Assembly: GCA_037951165.1 (NCBI GenBank)
Contig: JBBDHG010000028.1
Span: 7,497,001-7,561,000 of the forward strand
Length of the DNA: 64,000 nucleotides
Reading direction: 5' to 3'
From: Lophius americanus
Lineage: Eukaryota; Chordata; Actinopteri; Lophiiformes; Lophiidae
Under the pieces are notes generated by a model, which was given only the letters and a program-made list of their open reading frames with translations, was not told where the DNA came from and ran no database searches. Numbering within the stretch: the stretch's first letter is position 1; each line of letters starts with the position of its first letter. Below, one piece after another: positions 45,535 through 57,364 of this stretch. The translations under genes and the position numbers were made by a program.

Positions 45535-46125
45535 AAACTAGGCCTACCACTGTTGTCCCCGATGGCAACGGTTTATCCACAAAAAGCCCCCAGTCAATCA
45601 TGTAAGCAATCCCTCCGATAGTGAGTTATGACCGAAAGACATTGTTTTTTCATAAGAACAGCTCCCCCTCGTGAATAAAACGTGCACTATTAAAGTAAAA
45701 TAGGATATATCCAACACATATATCCTAAAGTCGATATTTCTGCACCAGATCCGGACTTAATTAACCAATAGTCAGGAAGTTATAGCTGGAAAACTATGTT
45801 TCTCATTAAAAAAAAGTTACCATTAGTGAGTAAACTATGATCTATTAATGTGAAATATAATATATTGGAGATAGATCTCATCTCATCGATTCATATTCAC
45901 TAAATCTGGAATAAATCGTACCCATGGTTGAGAAATTATGGCCCTGAAAACTTTTGGAAATAAAGCTCCCCTTAGTAGCGGAAAAACCTTTCCCAGGATT
46001 CAGTCCAATTCTTCCTTGCAAGGTATATGTGGGTCTGAATTTTAAAATCATCCATGAAATAGGTTTTGAGTTATTGTGTTAAAACAAAGGGTCGATGATG
46101 ATACCACAATTATCAACCAGGTCAC
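45535..46125 (+). repeat. Family A dispersed repeat, copy 11 (two units)
   Basis: Left border CTAGGCCTACCACTGTTGTC, AAGCAATCCCTCCGATAGTG, unit starts at 45658 (AGCTCCCCCTCGTGAATAAA), 45818 (AGTTACCATTAGTGAGTAAA) and 45964 (AGCTCCCCTTAGTAGCGG), spaced 160 and 146 bp. The right module (ATCATCCATGAAATAGGTTT, GAGTTATTGTGTTAAAACAA) ends before the terminal GGGATAT motif. It shows the unit structure most clearly. Confidence 0.87.
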
Positions 46126-46129
46126 ATGA

Positions 46130-48045
46130 CGGTTCTGACAGCTGCTAACATTTTGTCATTGCCTTCAGTCCAAGAGGTCATTGTTATTGTGATCACATGT
46201 TTGTGTTGAGCACAACAAAATAGAACATGAGGGTAGACACGTCCACTTCTACTATCCTACTACATATTAATGCACCGCAAAACATGAGTTTCTGCTTTGA
46301 AGGAGGCCAGTCATGTATTTGTTTGCTGACATCTTTATTTATTTAACGGTGCTCAGTATGCAATCATGGCTGGCTCCTTCGTGTAAATTATAGAGAGTCA
46401 ATATTCCAATTCCTGTTCCAGATTTTACTGCTCTGGAGACTTGGATGCGTGCCACGGATGTTACCCACACCTCAAGTTGATAGGAGAGGCAAGAAACACT
46501 GCGCACATCGAATATTAAAGAGAAGATACATCGGAAAGTAGATGCTGCTTATCTGTTGTGAAGTTGTGTCGATACGCAGGTTTCCTGCCCGACGGCTAAA
46601 GCTGAAAGTTTGACACGAGGGCTGCCTGTTATGCAGTGCTCTCTGGACCTCTTCTCAACAGTTACTGACTCACATTCCTAATACATTTATTCACAACACT
46701 GTCTGTTTCAGGGTTTAGAATGTTAATACAGTGTGTTAAAGTGGATGTGATGTGTTGAAAAAAAATTATAGGCAGGTTGAACATTATTCAATGTGATGTG
46801 AAGGACTAGCATTTGGGTTGACACCAGACGCTGCAGCAAAAGGGTTAAATATGTAATTTATGGAAAAAGAAAGAAAAAAAACACCAACTCCTAAATCCTT
46901 CTACCCAGTTATTGTTTTAAATCAAGCGTCTACTGAATGACAAACCCAAAATGGATAAAGGCCAATATTTCAATCCTTGCCTGATTCTTTTTAGATAAAA
47001 AAGGCTTTAACATCATGATATTACCGTTACACCAGAAACCAAAACAATACATGAATTTGCTCTGAAACTCTTTGATTACTACTGCATTGATAGAAAATGC
47101 CACCAAATTCATATTATTCCTGCATGAAGCAGGAATGCATGAAGCTATCCCACACAGTTTATGTGGGATAGGAACAGGAGGACTCTCCATGGCTATTTCT
47201 CCATCCATTGGCCCTTTTGGATAGACAATGGACCCAAAAATTTAATTCTGACCCCAGAGAGGAATTTTGGATGTAAAATATCTTCGTTGTCAACTAGAGG
47301 GAGCTTCATGCATGTACTACAACCATTGGCTGTGTCATAAATGAAGGGCTCTGGTCTAATCTAGCATTGTTCACTGTAAAACATATCACAAAAACTAGGC
47401 TGAAGTCTGGTAATTATTGGCTAAGGTATTTTTGTTTGGGTATGAGTCCTCAATATGAAATATTATACCCCTTTATACAAGTCCATACCATTTCCAATCA
47501 TCTTAATAAAAAAATCTGTGATGCCGGATGGTTAAAATTAGCCTTCTGGATGACAATTTCATATTCTCCTCATCCTGCTCTGACACACAGACTCTAGAAA
47601 CCGCATTGAAGGGGCAGGACTAGACACACTTCCCTCTTCCTGGAGGTGTAACGAATGAGAAGGCTTCCAACCGAGCTTCTGTTCGTGCAGACTGAGAAAC
47701 ACATGTCTGAACAGTAGATAAACAAATGCTGCTGGAAATAATAACCCATGTTCGATCCCGAGTCCGACCCAGAACATCAGGAGAATCCAGCGGAGGATAA
47801 AGAACCCCGGAAACAGCAGAATTTTTCTACTCGGTTAGTTGTCAACTTTGGGTCAATTTACATATCTTTCTGTGCGATTGTACATCAGCTACATACTAAC
47901 ACTAGCGCTAGCGACATGAGTCGCAGGTAGAGAGACGGGTCAATAGAAATATTTATAAACATGTTGAAATAACTATATAAATACGTGATAAATAATGGTG
48001 ACTATAGTGTGAACTGTATGTATGTATCAGATTGATGATGGGATG
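46130..48045. other. No recognisable gene; small hairpins
   Basis: Hairpins ATTCCTGC atgaa GCAGGAAT at 47116-47136 and TATCCCACA...TGTGGGATA at 47146-47170. 46320-46640 is unique and non-repetitive. 47610-47960 is GC-balanced without assignment. Confidence 0.4.
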
Positions 48046-48049
48046 AGAT

Positions 48050-48130
48050 TTATAGTTAGGTAGACATCTTCATTAATCCAAATGGGGAAATAAAGGTAGC
48101 ATAGCAGCAGATTCAAACATAGGTGCAAAA
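48050..48130 (-). mobile_element. LINE 3' tail scrap
   Basis: TTAGGTAGACATCTTCATTA followed by ATCCAAATGGGGAAATAAAG is the reversed, degraded form of a tail that normally reads GAATTTCCCC...ATTAATAAAG in teleost LINEs. Relative of 56520-56660. Confidence 0.45.
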
Positions 48131-48199
48131 AATACAGCAGTAAAAAACTTTTAAAATTGAATCATATGAAGTATTACTGTATTATATGTAACTCAGCCA

Positions 48200-48475
48200 C
48201 AAATGTGTTGTAGGTCAGTGTTCTTCTAGTGCCGGTCCTTAACCTGGATAAATAGGGAGGGTTGTATCAGTAAGGGAATGAGGCGTAAAACCTTTGCCAA
48301 ATCAATATGCGGAACTGGATTTTCAAACTGGATCCATTGGGGCTTGGGTTGACCAATACCATCCCTGGTACTGTTAGCCTGCAGGGTACCGACGGTAACT
48401 ATGGATGAAAACATATGATCCGTTGTGGCAATGCTAAAAGGGAACAGCTGAACGACGAGGAAGAATTACTGTTTA
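48200..48475 (+). mobile_element. Short element made of both ends of the RTE-like LINE
   Basis: The first part (GGATAAATAGGGAGGGTTGT, ATCAGTAAGGGAATGAGGCG, TTTGCCAAATCAATATGCGG) matches the 5' UTR of the RTE-like LINE at 25905-25790 (minus). The last part (GTTGTGGCAATGCTAAAAGG then GAACAGCTGAACGACGAGGA) matches that LINE's 3' end at 30105. No coding sequence lies between. A parallel copy is at 63525-63740. It could be mobilised by the LINE machinery because it keeps the 3' end. Confidence 0.7.
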
Positions 48476-48479
48476 AAAT

Positions 48480-49280
48480 GTTATTTGTATAACAAGAAAT
48501 ACATTTAAATTTTTAATAATATTAAATAAAAATAAGAAATATTGAACAATAAAAAATAATATTAATATTTTTTAATTTATTTTGTTGGCAACCCTGAAAG
48601 GTAGAAGCCAACAGATGAAGAATAATATGAATAGTGCAGTAGCGGCTATTATTGACAATCAGTAAAATAAGATCAACAAATCTTGAATTTGTTATTTATT
48701 TTAATGAATGATAATGAATTTATTTTAGATTAAAAAGAAAAAGAAAAATTTCCAGAAACAAGACCGTATCGCATATGTTACATTTCTCTTTTGCAGCTTA
48801 TAGTCTGTCCTTTCAGCCAGTCATCATGATTCTCCCTTGATTTTTGCTATTTTTGATGATGTTATGTATAAATAATAGACGTGGACTGTCAGCTTTGTGT
48901 GAATATTTCGAAGGCAGTTAAAAAAACCAAGCCTAAAAGTTATTTACTTGAGACCGACTGTGATTTCTGACTTGTCAGGTGTGTACAAGTGTTTTTATGA
49001 GCAGGAGTGTGGCTGACCCCATCAGAGTTGTCATTAAAATCGAACAAGACTCTCTTCCAAAAAGGCTCTCAGCTCTTAGATCAATAGGCTGGAAGTTGCT
49101 ACTACATTTAAGCCCCACCGTCATATCCCTTTTTAAAAAAATTTAATTATTAGAACTCAAAACCTTCAGTTTTCATCTATCCAGCTCTCTATAGGTATAA
49201 AACAGTAGGTGCATGCAGATGTCCATGGCGATGATCGTGAAATGTCAAAGACAGTTACTCATTCATTGATATTCTGTAAT
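48480..49280. other. No recognisable gene
   Basis: Very AT-rich start, otherwise anonymous. Confidence 0.45.
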
Positions 49281-49284
49281 GACA

Positions 49285-49385
49285 GTGAGTGGGTGGCAAA
49301 TTACCCAGGATGTACCACGCCTCTCACCCAATGTGAGCTGGGAAGGGCTCCAGCTCCTGAGACACTGAGAAGTATAAGCAGTTGC
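49285..49385 (+). mobile_element. SINE-like repeat, 3' part
   Basis: ACCCAGGATGTACCACGCCT, CTCACCCAATGTGAGCTGGG and AAGGGCTCCAGCTCCTGAGA match the region of the 10730-type repeat that reads GGGTGTACCCCGCCTCTCGC...AGCTGGGATAGGCTCCAGC. Confidence 0.65.
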
Positions 49386-49682
49386 AATTTCTTTTATTTA
49401 CATGTTGCATTCAACACAATCAACCAGACTGAAACGACATTAAAATTTGATGAGACTTTGTAGCAAATTTGATTTTAAATGAATTTTAAGGTTGAGCTTT
49501 AGTCTCCGGCATCTTTGACAAGACAAAACATTTTTATGCAACAGATGGGGATGATCTGCCAGAGACCTCTGTTAGCAGGATTTGAATGTATTTTGATCAT
49601 CTTGTTTTGAATGGTCAGGTTTGGCCAAAAAACAATCCAGTTGATTTTGGTGGTGATCCAGAATGTCATCTGGATCAATTAA

Positions 49683-49965
49683 AAAACTAAGCCTATGCTG
49701 CCGTCCCCAATGGTAAGGGCTTATCTCCAAAACTTCCATTTCTCATAATCCAATCTTTCCCAAAGTTCTAATGTCTTCTTTTTTGTTTTAACTGTAGCTT
49801 TTTTTCCCCCTTATCTCTTATTGTTCTATCTAAATAGTGTGCATTGTTCTCCACATCCATTTTCAACCTCTTTTGTTTCATTAATCACTTATGATGCATC
49901 TTGAGCAGCATGTAAATTGTTTGAAAATGGCTATTATATAAATACAAGTTTGATTTATGATTCTG
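49683..49965 (+). repeat. Family A left-end fragment joined to a LINE-like tail
   Basis: 49683-49745 is the left end of family A (AACTAAGCCTATGCTGCCGT, CCCCAATGGTAAGGGCTTAT, CTCCAAAACTTCC). It breaks into a LINE-type 3' tail (CTTATGATGCATCTTGAGCA, GGCTATTATATAAATACAAG). The junction suggests insertion or deletion at the boundary. Copy 12 of family A. Confidence 0.6.
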
Positions 49966-50284
49966 TTTAAAATGCATTATTGTCAAACATACCTATTTTG
50001 CCTTTTGACCTTTCCTTCACTTCCACACATCCTATAGTTACACTCGGAGATATGGATAACTGAACACAGGATTCTGATGCTTTTTCCAATCTCTTCTCCT
50101 TCAATGTACAGTAATTCCATCACTTCTTCTCTCTTTGACCATCCCTGATTCCACCAGTGGTCTCAGTGGACTGATTAAAGGATGAGGTCGTATAAACCAC
50201 CCAGGGTAAGACTGTGGCCTGGAAACCATTCTCTATGTGAGGAGCTCATCTTTTTGAACACCTTCTGGGAAGCTAAAAATCGTC

Positions 50285-50725
50285 CTCCATTTTAAATGAA
50301 ATCGTTAATTCACGCCATTACAGGGAACTTTGTGCATTTTGCTCCCCTCCCCATGTGTTTAAACTAAATTTAACAAAATTTCCAGCTGAGTTGAACGAGC
50401 AGCGCGGCTTCTTATTGTTTCTGTGCCCTTTGTCTTTCAGGGCAGCACGGGTTGCCTTTATCAAACAAATTGCAGTGTTGCGGTGGGACTGTGGTGTCAG
50501 GCAGCATTGTAAAAATGACACTCATGTTGCATGCTTGGCAGAAACCCAACTACCCGGGGCTTTGCTTCAGTGTCAGTCTGTCAATGAAGGAGAGACTTGC
50601 TGGCATGTTGCAGAATTATTGAGTCTACAGTGCCTGGCTCAAGCTGTTTCTTTGTCCTCAGCTATGGACAATCTAATGTGTATTGGTGTATCAACAACCA
50701 ACAAAACAAGTCTGAATAGTTCTTG
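50285..50725. promoter_or_regulatory. Candidate conserved non-coding block
   Basis: Unique and balanced in composition; contains GCCCTTTGTCTTTCAGGGC, TTGCCTTTATCAAACAAATT (TCF/LEF-like) and TTATTGTTTCTGTGCC (Sox-like). A 123-aa plus frame (50355-50726) overlaps, but I recognise no domain and the strand opposite also stays open for 67 codons. An exon cannot be fully excluded. Confidence 0.25.
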
Positions 50726-50824
50726 AAGGACAAAGCTGATCCCATTTACTAAAGGCTTCTACATCAAATGCAACTGGGCATTGATTTCCCAACGCTTTTA
50801 GAAAGATATTCATTTATGATAAAG

Positions 50825-50875
50825 CTGAAGGGCAACATGGTGGCACGGTTGCCTCACAGCAACAAGGTTTTAATC
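50825..50875 (+). mobile_element. SINE-like head fragment
   Basis: GGGCAACATGGTGGCACGGT, TGCCTCACAGCAACAAGGTT, TTAATCC: the tRNA-like head of the 10730-type repeat with a decayed B-box. Confidence 0.55.
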
Positions 50876-50879
50876 CATC

Positions 50880-51635
50880 TGTTAAATTTTATTTCTATGT
50901 CACAAAATGACAACACAGCTAACCAAAAGTACCAGAAAAGGTATGCACATCAAACTCAGTCTTTTATTTACGTATCCCAAAACTTCCATTTTAAACCCTC
51001 TATTTAAATTCAGAATTACCTCCCATGATGCAAAGGTTCTCCACAGATTTACTCCTTTAACTGATTAACGCGTATATTTTAAGTTCATCCTTACCGTTAT
51101 CTTTTTAAACACAGCTATTGCTTTAATTTTTGCTATTGAGTTAATTATTTTGTGCTTACTATATTACTGTACACTAAATTCTGAAATTTGAAAGTAGTTC
51201 TTAATTTGATATCTGCTGAATAAAAATAAATATGTCTTCTAGGTAAGGGAGGTGTGTTTTATTCCATCACCAACATCATTAACTCTATTTGAAATGAAGT
51301 TATGAATACTTTGGCTTTCATCAATATCAGGTGGAACCATGGTGTAACAAACCATTTAACTGCTATAATTTCTTCTGTATACCACTTTATTCTTTATTTT
51401 TAACTCATGGGTTGCAAATATTCATTTTTTTTTTATTACCGGATGTATGTTTCATGTTTGTGCCTTAATTACATGTGATCCATCCATCCATCCATTTTCT
51501 TCCTCTATTCCTTTTAAAGAGAGTGGACACTATTTCTAGAGATTAATGACTTGCCAGGAACCTCACCATGTCTTTTTTGGGATGCAGCCAAGGCATCCAT
51601 GTGAGTTAAAACAATCTGTTATTCCTCAGATAAGA
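50880..51635. other. Anonymous with (ATCC)n
   Basis: Four to five ATCC units at 51478-51498 followed by ATTTTCTTCCTCTATTCC, a frequent end of teleost repeats. Otherwise AT-rich. Confidence 0.45.
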
Positions 51636-51639
51636 CAAT

Positions 51640-52640
51640 TAAAGAAAAAATATTGGAATCTGAATTAGAACACAAAATTTAAACTTTGGAGACAGTCCAT
51701 ACTGGCTCACAAGATGAACATATACTAAAGGAGTACAGAAAATTAAAACTCGAACTGAGAGAATACACTGATAAAAAAAACTCCAACTTCCAGGTGCTAA
51801 ACCTATGCTTGGAATATTTTTAACATAGCAACCAATCCAGCAAATTCTTAGCTAACCAACTAAAACTAAATAAATCAAAGACAACAACTTCCTCCATTAA
51901 GAATTCAGCAGGGAAAATAACTTGTATACTTTTAGAAATAAATAAAGCTTTTAGAGATTGTTACACAAACTTATATAGATTACAAAGAGATCCATCTAGT
52001 TCTGACATAGATTTTTTCTAGACTTTCTAGATTTCTTGACAACATCGATTTACCAAAATTGAACAAGGAGCAGACTAATGCCATGGATTCACCTGTCTCA
52101 CTGGCAGAACTCCACAAAGCTCTCCAGCAAACGCCCTATAGGAAAGCCCCAGTAACAGATGATTTTCTCTGAGTTCTACATATAATTTTGGCCAACTGTC
52201 GCACCCATATTCTACAGAACGGTCATGCAAATCATGGATTTATATAGAACAAACATTCTGCAATGAAATCCCAATCTCAGACCTACCATTCCTCAGATCC
52301 AATGTCAAACATCATAGCTGCTTATAAAGCAATAATACAAGCTCCTCCCTGACAGCCTGCTGGGAATTTCTTAAGATAACTAGGTCTTTACTTATTCCAT
52401 GCGGACTCACACCAATCTGGAACAGTCCGGATATCTTGCAGAACAAAAAATGCTTAACTTCTCCCCTTGGTATGATAATGGCAAATAACATCTGGAACAT
52501 ATCTTCCAAGGTACCAACTTGGCACCATTTGAGGAACTGGTGACAAAATATGGACCCCACAGCAAGAAATTCCCTTAATATCTACAACTTACATCCATAA
52601 TTCCAGCAAGATTTAGTCTAAACCAATTGGACCTAAATCT
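51640..52640 (+). mobile_element. L1-like LINE, RT core deleted
   Basis: Degraded ORF2. The inter-domain region (LEFFLDNIDLPKL-like, then NKEQTNAMDSPVSLAELHKA, LQQTPYRKAPVTDDF) is at 52020-52170. It is followed by EFYIIFWPTVAPIFYRTVMQ, the L1-clade YK.FW..LAP segment. At about 52260 the text jumps straight to the C-terminal third: PISDLPFLRSNVKHHSCL, SSLTACWEFLKITRSLLIPC, GLTPIWNSPDILQNKKCLTS at 52270-52460. The YADD box and palm are absent. Upstream, a lysine-rich part (51640-52000) fits the endonuclease-to-RT linker. Many stops. Confidence 0.82.
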
Positions 52641-52644
52641 CCGC

Positions 52645-53565
52645 TAGAGGGTAAAAGATCTTCTGAATTTATCATCCCCCCCAAAAATTGTCAAAAATAT
52701 ATGTATCAATGGCCAAAACAGATTGCACAGTTTCTCTACCAACTTCCAAGTGGGAGATAGATTTATCTATCAATGCAGACCAAAATTTCTGGGTGCAAAA
52801 ATGTGTATGTATGTGTGTGTTTGCATGTACATCAACTTCTCAAAAAGAATTTCAGAAATGTGCTCCATTTGGTATATTTTCATATCGTCCATAATTTTCA
52901 TTCAACAAGATATTGGTCTGAGCTCTTACGGGTAAAAAGACATATGACATGTGAATGGGTTAAGAGAAAAGATGAATTTTATACAGTGACCTTTTGTTTC
53001 TATATTCTGATGTATTTTGATCTTGTTTCTGTGTTGAGCAAGGAAGACACAAAAGAGATGGATCATTTGGGACCCAGAAGTTGAGAGAATGGAAGTTTTG
53101 AATACTATAATCATTATCTGTGTTCCAGGTGTTTACCCGAGGAAAACCCACAGCCATGTTAGAAATAGTCAATGAATATTTTATTCAAGCGAAGCACTAA
53201 CACTGAATTGGTGCAAACGGTTTATGCATCAGCCCATCCTCTGCTCGCTGCGTTGCACCCTGATGTCATTAGGAATGTGAAGCTTGTTTCATACATATTT
53301 ATAATAGATACTATTAAAGTTGGAGTCAGAAAGTTGATTAGCTACCCAGCCCTGAAGGCCAGCATGCTCTGCAGAGTGCAAACAATGTAGCATGAACTAG
53401 AACAGCAGCCACAATGCAACTGAATAATGAAACCGGAATAAACTTTAAGTTAACTTTGTTCTTCGTTAAATAACAACAACTCAAAATAGAGTTATCAATA
53501 GAATATCTGCATTCAACTAAACACGGTAGTGGATATGTAAGGCAAGAGGAATTAAAGCCTCTGCT
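52645..53565. other. No recognisable gene
   Basis: Overlapping plus frames (68-103 aa) share no domain. One could be further L1 decay. Confidence 0.4.
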
Positions 53566-53569
53566 GTAG

Positions 53570-53865
53570 AACATGATATAAGCATAATAGATCTCTTTGA
53601 GGTAATTCATATGCACCAAATTTGAATAAAATCAGATCAATTGTTGAGAATCTACGGACTGAATAGTATTGGGGATAAAGCTCCCCCTAGTGTCGAAAAT
53701 ATACATCTGACTTTTCCCGAAATTGATCCAGTTAATCCTAGCACTACGATCTATGGGGGATTTGGATTTTGAAAATGATCCCTGTAATAGTTTTAGAGTT
53801 ATCATATTAAAATGTTGCGAACACGGCAAAGATGATGATTCCCTAAATTTTCCAGGATATAAATG
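53570..53865 (+). repeat. Family A dispersed repeat, copy 13
   Basis: AATAGATCTCTTTGAGGTAA, TTCATATGCACCAAATTTGA, AAAGCTCCCCCTAGTGTCGA, GATCCCTGTAATAGTTTTAG followed by AGTTATCATATTA, and a decayed right end (TTTTCCAGGATATAAATG). Left end missing. Confidence 0.82.
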
Positions 53866-53869
53866 TGAG

Positions 53870-54845
53870 AGGCCGACTCCAGTATTGTATAACTCGTGCT
53901 GTAGTCAAGCGCTGCTCGAGTTATACCGTCTCTTCCTCGTGCAGCACTTGACTCCAGCTGTGCTTCCCTTCCTCCTTCTCCTTAACAATCCAGTGATCCC
54001 TGGTCTCTCCGAGAGGTGAGTGAATGGGTCACCTGATGGAGTGAACAACAGTCCAAAAATAGCAAGAGACAAGCCATATGTCTCAACAATGACATGTCCA
54101 CAGTTTAGTAGGCAAAGGGGCACAAAAAACGTACAAAAGTATAAAAGATTCACAGTACAGAAATCTGTCCAGAACTGACTAGAAGGCAGTCTTACCGTCT
54201 TGACAGCATCTTTGTAGAAATTTGCAGATCTGGAGATAAATGAGACGTTCTCAAGGATGTGTTTGGACTGAGATAAAAAAAAATCAAAAAGGAACCAGAA
54301 TCTGTTTTACAGTAAGATGTCTTGAACTCAGACAGACTGGATCATTGGAGTCTCTGGAAAATCAGGCCTCACATCCTGCAGCCTGATAATCTGACGAGGA
54401 ACGGATGGGTGGGTTGATGCAAATCAGAAGGAGCAACCAAACACTGGAGAGGCAAAAGAAACAGGACAAAAAATTGCAGTTGTCCACCACCATGGGACGG
54501 ATTGGTGGATTTCACTGAACAACAGCTAGTTCAACAATTATTGAAGCAGTCTCAGTTTATATCTTACCTGACAACGTTACATTTTCAAAGTAATCCTGGC
54601 TTGATTATCGTTCTTGCGTAAGGGACCTTTCTCCAACATGAAACATCTTACATCAGCTGATGGTTCTTGCGTCTCCCAGCCCGTCATGGTTGTTCATTAG
54701 CAACGGCCACCTAGAATGACAGTAGAGAGCATCAATGCACTTGGTTTGAATATGTCCAATGAGGTCATGACAACATTCCAGTGAGATATTGTGAAGGTGC
54801 AGTGTGTGAATTACCACAGTTTCCCACATATTTTTATCATTTCAA
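53870..54845. other. No recognisable gene; imperfect hairpin
   Basis: 53890-53960 holds overlapping inverted repeats (TATAACTCG...CGAGTTATA; AGTCAAGCGCTGC against GCAGCACTTGACT). No coding motif. Confidence 0.4.
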
Positions 54846-54849
54846 AGTA

Positions 54850-55680
54850 AAGCAAATCAAATGAGTCACAAGGTACAAACATTTGGGTTTTTTCTTATTG
54901 ATCCACACTTCTCTTTTAAGGCTCATATAACAAATCTGGTTTCCAAGTTCAAGTTGAAGCAAAGCTTATACAGAACTAAATCTTCCTTTTCCTTTGGGAC
55001 AAAAAAACCTCTTGTGTTGGTTGCTCTGGACATGGTAAATTGTTGTGCCTTTAGATATGTCACTGGATGCCAACTGCTTACACAGTACTGTTTTTATAAG
55101 CAACAGTGGACTTGTCGTCTTTATACGTACGGACTGGCTGTTGTTTATCTACAAAACTGTTCTTGGGTTGGCCCCCTCTCACCGGAGTGCTTATTTACTC
55201 AGAAGCCAAAATCAATATCAACTATGTTCACAAAATGTCTTGCACTTGACGGTTCCCCATGCTCACACCAGATTAGGGAAAAGAGCATTTAAAGTAGCCG
55301 CTCCTACAGCTTAGAGTACACTTCAAAAGGATTTCAAATCTCCAGATGTAATTTCTATTTCTAAAATTAGATATTAAATCTAATATCTAATATCTAATTA
55401 TGTGCAACCACACTGTCCAATTGTCTCACATTGAAGACACTTTAAAAATCCCAGAAATAAGTTTGTTTACTTGGTCTTAATATCGTTACTTGCACTGTAA
55501 AATGTGATACCATTGTGTATTTTTATTACTATCTATGCTCATATTTATTTTAATGTGCACAATGTTGTTTTTATGTGTAAATTATGACGTGTGCTGCAGC
55601 CTTCTGGTCCAGGTCAAATTAGATCCTTGATCACAATTGGGATATTTCCTGGTTAAATAAAGTTTAGATAAAATAAAGCT
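54850..55680 (+). mobile_element. LINE ORF2 C-terminus with 3' UTR
   Basis: FFLIDPHFSFKAHITNLVSK at 54885-54945, then KLKQSLYRTKSSFSFGTKKP (family LG.W.D..LSFK.HI..L), ALRFVTG-like CAFRYVTGC at 55045, and in another frame LVVFIRTDWLLFIYKTVLGL (family HWY.FIYKAILGLLPSYL), YQLCSQNVLHLTVPHAHTRL and GKRAFKVAAPTA at 55210-55314. The 3' UTR (GGTCCAGGTCAAATTAGATC, TTTCCTGGTTAAATAAAG) ends at about 55680. Missing the RT core; one or more frameshifts. The ending resembles CR1/L2-superfamily tails. Confidence 0.82.
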
Positions 55681-55714
55681 ACAGACATATAGCAGTGAAG
55701 CTCTAGATTAGTCT

Positions 55715-55744
55715 GATGGATGGATGGATGGATGGATGGATGGA
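55715..55744. repeat. (GGAT)n microsatellite
   Basis: Seven uninterrupted GGAT units. Confidence 0.95.
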
Positions 55745-55749
55745 TATAT

Positions 55750-56515
55750 TAGAAACAGTTTTTGAATTTTTGGCATCAAGAAGGGTTTAGCATAAAAAAA
55801 ATGAGAGAAGACCAGCTTATGAAACCATTGAGAGGTAAACTGGGAGGGTCTTCGCTGTCCGCCTGGGGTTTTCAACTCGGTGAGGTCAGCAACGATATAG
55901 TTCCAAAGTGCTCAAGGAGAGGGGGCACAGCGAACCAGGTCAATAGCCCTGGAAAGCCGGCAGTTACGGGCGGGTTGGTTCGACCCAGAGGAGGGTAGGA
56001 AATGTCCGCTACATGACCCAAATAGCACCAGGATGGACGTCCTTCAGCTGTGTAGCTGAATTTCCGGGAAAACGATGCAGACCCCACCAATTTCCCTACC
56101 ATTTGAGCCGACTAGTGAATTTACCTTTCACTAGTCGGCTGTTCATGTTTCTGAGTCTTTGACAGACACTCCATTTCTTTATATTGCGCTGAATAATAAA
56201 TAATATCCTCTATTTATCATAAGACAAAACAGTAATCCAGCAGCAGCCTATTCATCACCTTTTTCTTCGTTGGTTCTTTCTTGACCCAGTGTTAGTTTTG
56301 TCCATTCTAGGCTACTGTACAAACAGGGCAGCACAACATGGTGACCTCCATCGCAGTAGACCCTCCACTAATGGGGATATAAACAGCTTTTTTTTTACTA
56401 ATATTAAAAAAGACACTTATTGTCACCTTATGAAACATTAAAAAAAACATGGTTATGAATATTATAACTATGTATAATATATAAAGGGTAATATTTCTAG
56501 TATAATGTTATATTT
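55750..56515. other. Unassigned block with perfect hairpin
   Basis: 55800-56100 is more GC-rich than its surroundings, with no identified family. AGCCGACTAGTGAA, loop TTTACCT, and its exact complement form a hairpin at 56106-56140 (14-bp arms). Confidence 0.5.
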
Positions 56516-56519
56516 ATAT

Positions 56520-56660
56520 TATAGTGTAATATTTTAGTATAGTTTAATATTTATATTGAGGATTTGTATTTTATTCTGTCATATTGCTCAGTGTGCTTTT
56601 CGCTGCTGTAATTTACCAGTCATGGGACTAATAAAGGCTTATCTTATCTTATCTTAACCC
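56520..56660 (+). mobile_element. LINE 3' tail with (CTTAT)n
   Basis: GCTTTTCGCTGCTGTAATTT, ACCAGTCATGGGACTAATAA followed by AGGCTTATCTTATCTTATCT is the classic tail of a teleost LINE (GGGATTAATAAAGG plus TATCT repeats). Only the 3' UTR survives. Confidence 0.65.
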
Positions 56661-56689
56661 ATTCATTCAAAGAGACTGTGTGTGAAAGA

Positions 56690-57090
56690 ATTGGTGACCA
56701 TTATTGTCAGTCAGAATGGGTAAACATTCATCACCTGCTGCTGTAGTAGGCAATTGTATTTAATGCACTTCACTTATGAGTAACTCATAAAAACGTCATC
56801 ATACAGTCCTTATCAAAAAGGCTCCATGTGCTGAACTGAGGCATTTAAAAAGCTTTAAAAATGTCTGCCCAGGTCAAAGCATTCAGTTTTGTGCTCTGTA
56901 ACTTTTTATCTCTTTAAACATGCTGCCACCAAAGGTAGACTGAAAGCAGAGATAATACAGAGGAGAATAAAATCAATTATCTTATCAGCTGCAGTGAAAG
57001 GGAAAATAAGAGGAGACAATTTCTTTCAGTGTGACTCGCCATATCGGCATGTTGCCATATTAAGCACAGCTTTGACAAGTGTAAGCCAAT
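56690..57090. promoter_or_regulatory. Candidate conserved non-coding element
   Basis: Unique sequence with dense regulatory-like words: AAATCAATTATCTTATCAGC running into an E-box CAGCTG (composite GATA/E-box arrangement), TTTTTATCTCTTTAAACATG, and a CC(A/T)6GG-like CCATATCGG. No coding domain in the 67-aa frame. Only motif texture supports this. Confidence 0.28.
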
Positions 57091-57094
57091 GAAG

Positions 57095-57360
57095 ATAAAT
57101 TAGATTGCTATCTGATTTAGTTTTTAACCTGTAAACATGAAATGTTTACATGCTGATTTGAGATCGTAAAGGGTTGAATGTCCTTCTCTTCTCATGTGGA
57201 ACGTTGATGACACGATTTTCAATCAGGTTGAGCTATTTTTACAATTTGAATAAGGCACATTAAACGGAAGGACTAATGGATTTTGTGATAAGTTTATTGA
57301 TTTAAGAGGAAGGTTAAAAAAATGTTGTCAGCCAAGCCAAGTTTTTACAGTATTTATCTG
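57095..57360. other. No recognisable gene
   Basis: AT-rich anonymous sequence. Confidence 0.4.
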
Positions 57361-57364
57361 TTTA

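Noticed and set aside
47740..47765. tRNA B-box-like GTTCGATCCC
   Set aside because: No A-box at the right distance and no cloverleaf stems.
50355..50726. 123-aa plus-strand frame as a gene
   Set aside because: No recognisable domain or splice context; kept only as a weak candidate in findings.
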